DNA from: Devosia sp.
GTDB taxonomy: Bacteria > Pseudomonadota > Alphaproteobacteria > Rhizobiales > Devosiaceae
Reading direction: 5' to 3'
Length of the DNA: 8,824 bases
Assembly: GCA_011322005.1 (NCBI GenBank)
Contig: DROE01000324.1
Location: 1-8,824 of the forward strand
Shown here: one piece after another, positions 6,539 to 8,824 of the stretch
Layout of the letters: the number at the start of each line of letters is the position of its first letter
Numbering within the stretch: the first letter of the stretch is position 1
The notes under the pieces: model-generated
The model's database searches: none
What the model was told of the DNA's origin: nothing
Seen by the model: the letters and a program-made list of their open reading frames with translations, nothing else
Translations under genes and position numbers: made by a program

Positions 6539-7684
6539 ATGGGTCCAAGTGTTGCGCCCTCATTTGAAGCCATCGAACGTTTGGCAAGCAGCAGGGACGC
6601 TGATGTGCTGCATCGTCCTGTTGTGGATCCCAGATATATCCGGGGCCGGGGCGCACAAAGCAATCGTAGCGGCAGGTTTGAAACCAACCAGCGCGAGGTG
6701 TTTGACGACGGCTGGTCGGCGGACCCGGTTTTGCCCTTTGAAACGGTAGAGCATGTGGAACGGGCGCGAAGCATCATAACCCGCAATTCTTCCCCTGACC
6801 TGCATTTTGAGCGCTCCATAACCCCCTATCGGGGTTGCGCCCATGGCTGTTCCTATTGTTATGCGCGACCGACCCATGCCTATCTTGGCCATTCTGCCGG
6901 TATAGATTTCGAGCGGGATATTTACGTTAAAACCAACGCGGTTGAGTTGCTGCGCCGGGAGCTTTCGCGCGCACGTTATAGACCAAAACTTCTGGCCATC
7001 GGCACCAATACCGATGCCTACCAGCCGCTTGAGAGGAAGCACAAGATTATGCGTGGCCTGCTGAAGGTTTTGCTCGAAACACGCCATCCGGTGGCCATAA
7101 CCACCAAGTCAGCGCTTGTTATTCGCGATCTGGACCTGCTCACCCAGTTGGCAAAAGACAATCTGGTCTCGGTGGCCATTTCTGTGACTTCAATGGACCG
7201 CAAGCTCTCGCGCTGGATGGAGCCGCGCGCCTCTGCCCCGGCAAAGCGACTTGAGGCCATTCGCCTGCTCTGTGAGGCTGGCATTCCCACTCATGTGCTG
7301 GCCGCTCCGATGATCCCGGCCATCAATGATATGGAGTTGGAGCGTATTCTTGAAGCAGCGGCGTCGCAGGGGGCGGTTGGCGCCAACTTCATCATGCTCA
7401 GGCTGCCCGGAGAGGTGAAAGACATCTTCAGGGAGTGGCTGCTGCGCTATTATCCGAACAAGGTTTCCCATGTGCTCAACCTCATTCGGGAAGTGCGGGG
7501 TGGACGCGAAAACGACCCCCGTTTCGGCACCCGCATGCGGGGACAGGGGGCCTATGCGGTCATCATGGAGCAACGCTTTGAGCGGGTGGTTGAACGACTT
7601 GGGCTGAGCAAACAACCTCCGGTTCTAAGGACCGACCTGTTCTGTGCACCCGAAATTGAGAGCAATCAGCTCAGCCTGTTTTAG
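6539..7684 (+). CDS. PA0069-type radical SAM protein (SplB-like DNA repair family) with C-terminal clamp-binding motif
   Basis: This 381-residue radical SAM enzyme belongs to the SplB-like group often annotated 'DNA repair photolyase' or 'PA0069 family'. The CxxxCxxC motif for the 4Fe-4S cluster is Cys100, Cys104 and Cys107 in YRGCAHGCSYCYARP. Upstream, SPDLHFERSITPY (85-97) is typical of the group, and AIGTNTDAYQPLE (153-165), TKSALVIRDLDLL (189-201) and RGGRENDPRFGTRMRGQG (320-337) follow in order. The last five residues are QLSLF, the canonical beta-sliding-clamp pentapeptide, at the free C terminus. The start has GGGAG at 6527-6531 with a 7-nt spacer. A LexA-type box lies upstream. No reaction is established for this subgroup; true spore photoproduct lyase acts on a spore-specific lesion not expected in this organism, so the substrate probably differs. 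A role in DNA damage repair at the replication fork is inference from the family, motif and operator together. Confidence 0.9.
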   Translation: MGPSVAPSFEAIERLASSRDADVLHRPVVDPRYIRGRGAQSNRSGRFETNQREVFDDGWSADPVLPFETVEHVERARSIITRNSSPDLHFERSITPYRGCAHGCSYCYARPTHAYLGHSAGIDFERDIYVKTNAVELLRRELSRARYRPKLLAIGTNTDAYQPLERKHKIMRGLLKVLLETRHPVAITTKSALVIRDLDLLTQLAKDNLVSVAISVTSMDRKLSRWMEPRASAPAKRLEAIRLLCEAGIPTHVLAAPMIPAINDMELERILEAAASQGAVGANFIMLRLPGEVKDIFREWLLRYYPNKVSHVLNLIREVRGGRENDPRFGTRMRGQGAYAVIMEQRFERVVERLGLSKQPPVLRTDLFCAPEIESNQLSLF

Positions 7685-7879
7685 GGCTTGGAACCTGTCT
7701 GGTTTTAGTGGGGTCGCTTTTGTTGTTTTCGCTCGCGCCAGTGTGTTGCACACATGGCTCCGCGAGGGCGGCGCATGGGCGCCGGGCCGCTCTTCGCGGC
7801 CAGACCGTTTCAGTTAAAACCTGACGCAGTTCAACCGGTTTGCGCTTGCGTTCGACTCTGTTGCGGGCAAGTTTGAGCT
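7685..7879. other. Intergenic region before rnhB, dominated by a structured palindromic element
   Basis: These 195 bp lie between the radical SAM stop and rnhB. Bases 7697-7825 form the inverted-repeat element described separately. The remaining 54 bp up to rnhB carry no obvious promoter hexamers and only a weak ribosome site (TTGAG, 2 nt before the ATG). No intrinsic terminator with a T-run could be assigned to the radical SAM gene, so read-through into rnhB across the structured element is possible. Confidence 0.6.
7697..7825. repeat. 129-bp palindromic element: terminal inverted repeats enclosing three hairpins (structured RNA or small mobile element)
   Basis: GTCTGGTTTTA (7697-7707) and TAAAACCTGAC (7815-7825) are inverted repeats matching at 10 of 11 positions and could form a basal stem. 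Inside are three hairpins. The first, 7732-7766, pairs CTCGCG with CGCGAG, then CCA with TGG and GTGTG with CACAC around a TTG loop, with one bulged A and an unpaired CTC. The second, 7769-7784, is CGGCGC-ATGG-GCGCCG. The third, 7785-7801, is GGCCGC-TCTTC-GCGGCC. The result resembles a cloverleaf. It has no tRNA features (no CCA end, no T-loop consensus). No target-site duplication is evident at the ends. It sits 54 bp before rnhB. Confidence 0.55.
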
Positions 7880-8530
7880 ATGATGCGCCCCGATTCTTTA
7901 AGCAAAAAAGCTGTACCCAAACCGGATTTCAACCTTGAACGTCAGCTTATGGCGCAGGGTTTTATGCGTATTGCCGGAATCGACGAGGCCGGGCGCGGAC
8001 CCCTGGCAGGACCGGTGGTTGTCGCGGCGGTCATGCTTGACCCGGAGAATATTCCAGACGGGCTGAACGATTCCAAAAAACTGAGCGCCAAAAGGCGGGA
8101 GGCGGTTTTTGAGCAAATTATTCTGTGCGCCAGAATAACAATCGTCAGCGCACCGCCTGCAAAAATCGAAAACCTCAACATACGCGGCGCAACCCTCTGG
8201 GCCATGGCCAAAGCCGCCGGAAGCCTTTCTCTGCCACCCGATTATGCGCTTGTGGACGGGCGCGACGTTCCCGATTTAATGCCCTGCCCGGCCAAAGCCA
8301 TCATCAAAGGCGACAGGCGCTCACTATCTGTTGCTGCGGCCTCAATTGTTGCCAAAGTCACCCGCGATCGCATGTGCACAATCATGGACGGTTGTTTTCC
8401 GGAGTACGGATTTTCCTCGCACAAGGGCTATGGCACCACACAGCACATTACCGCACTGAACGCTCTTGGCGCTTCGGTCTATCACCGGGCTTTTTTTGCG
8501 CCGGTTGCAGCGGTTCTTGCCTTGAAATAA
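7880..8530 (+). CDS. rnhB: Ribonuclease HII
   Basis: RNase HII cleaves the RNA strand of RNA/DNA hybrids and cuts 5' of single ribonucleotides in DNA to start ribonucleotide excision repair; it is cytosolic and metal-dependent. The protein has 216 residues, typical of alphaproteobacterial forms with a short N-terminal extension before the core. GIDEAGRGPLAGPV at 33-46 gives catalytic Asp35 and Glu36, NDSKKLS at 63-69 is the conserved loop, VDG at 125-127 gives Asp126, and KGD at 143-145 gives Asp145; these four line up with E. coli Asp16, Glu17, Asp108 and Asp126. SVAAASIVAKVTRD (150-163) and HKGYGT (181-186) complete the signature. Two ATGs stand in tandem (7880, 7883); the Shine-Dalgarno is weak, so the leader may matter for expression. 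It follows the radical SAM gene on the same strand but after a structured 195-bp gap. Confidence 0.95.
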   Translation: MMRPDSLSKKAVPKPDFNLERQLMAQGFMRIAGIDEAGRGPLAGPVVVAAVMLDPENIPDGLNDSKKLSAKRREAVFEQIILCARITIVSAPPAKIENLNIRGATLWAMAKAAGSLSLPPDYALVDGRDVPDLMPCPAKAIIKGDRRSLSVAAASIVAKVTRDRMCTIMDGCFPEYGFSSHKGYGTTQHITALNALGASVYHRAFFAPVAAVLALK

Positions 8531-8824
8531 CAGTCCGTTTCGTGTGCGCTGCGCGACAATTGTGATACCGATACCAAGGGCTATTACTCCGGCACCCGTC
8601 CGTGTGCCTGAACAAGCTGTAGTGCTCTATCAGCGCTCAATCTTCTTCCCGACCAAGGTCCGGTCGCATGCCGCCGCAGCTGCCCGCTATCATTGTTTTC
8701 CTATCCGGTTGCGCTATCAGGGCGATCGCCGCGGAGGAGATTTCGGCGTGGCGCAACCATCGTCTGCCCTTGGAGTTTTGTTCCCATCCCAATACCAGGT
8801 GTTGTCTGTGGATGTCTGGAGCCA
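8531..8824. other. Unassigned 3' end of window; two weak candidate partial ORFs
   Basis: No gene is recognised in these 294 bp. Two readings compete. On the plus strand a GTG at 8748 follows GGAGGAG (8733-8739) with an ideal 8-nt spacer and opens a frame, beginning MAQPSSALGV, that runs off the edge after about 25 codons. On the minus strand a frame open from the edge ends with TGA at 8639-8637 after about 62 codons, including ISSAAIALIAQPDRKTMIAG. Neither peptide resembles a family I know, and GC at third positions is about the same in both. There is a GATACC tandem pair (8564-8575) and a GGCGATCGCC palindrome (8721-8730). No intrinsic terminator with a T-run follows rnhB. No DNA methyltransferase start is visible, although ccrM is, from memory, a common neighbour of rnhB in this order. 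Confidence 0.4.

Noticed and set aside
7769..7801. Paired GC hairpins as the rho-independent terminator of the radical SAM gene
   Set aside because: No T-run follows either hairpin, and both sit inside the larger inverted-repeat element.
7697..7825. Cloverleaf fold as a tRNA gene
   Set aside because: The arms do not have tRNA lengths, and there is no anticodon arm, T-loop consensus or acceptor end.
8721..8730. GGCGATCGCC palindrome as a functional repeat
   Set aside because: A single copy of a GC-rich palindrome in this composition; it matches a cyanobacterial repeat core, but nothing else here suggests that source.

Overview
The window looks like chromosomal DNA from an alphaproteobacterium, most likely Hyphomicrobiales (Rhizobiales). 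The grounds are moderately high GC, the protein signatures (a long-chain polyprenyl synthase suited to ubiquinone side chains, MoaB, a PA0069-type radical SAM protein next to RNase HII) and an exact GTTC-N7-GTTC match to the alphaproteobacterial LexA box. No phage, integrase, CRISPR, tRNA or rRNA signal was seen.

Layout. 2-772 (+) is the 3' part of a long-chain polyprenyl diphosphate synthase. It converges, with a 10-bp gap, on a minus-strand pair: ispE (783-1706) and, overlapping and upstream of it, an exported TPR protein (1687-3372, TTG start). A 292-bp divergent region (3373-3664) with an 8-bp-arm inverted repeat separates these from a plus-strand run: a family-4-like uracil-DNA glycosylase (3665-4546), a possible 24-codon ORF that fills the next gap (4548-4622), a UMF2/YcaD-like MFS transporter (4624-5886), moaB (5892-6446), a SplB-like radical SAM protein (6539-7684) and rnhB (7880-8530). 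The last 294 bp hold no recognised gene.

How the genes fit together. The left part is isoprenoid metabolism: IspE makes C5 precursors (MEP pathway) and the polyprenyl synthase consumes them for the quinone tail. The right part is rich in DNA maintenance: uracil removal, a SplB-like radical SAM enzyme and ribonucleotide removal, with molybdenum-cofactor synthesis and a transporter of unknown substrate in between.

Main points of interest. (1) The radical SAM gene has a canonical SOS box upstream, and its product ends in QLSLF, a textbook beta-sliding-clamp binding peptide. Together these suggest a LexA-controlled, replisome-tethered radical SAM repair enzyme. (2) The 195-bp gap before rnhB contains a 129-nt element (7697-7825) with near-perfect terminal inverted repeats enclosing three hairpins; it could be a cloverleaf-like RNA or a small mobile palindromic element. 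(3) The uracil-DNA glycosylase lacks two of the four cysteines that ligate the Fe-S cluster in classical family 4. (4) IspE has Leu where the cytosine-stacking Tyr normally sits.
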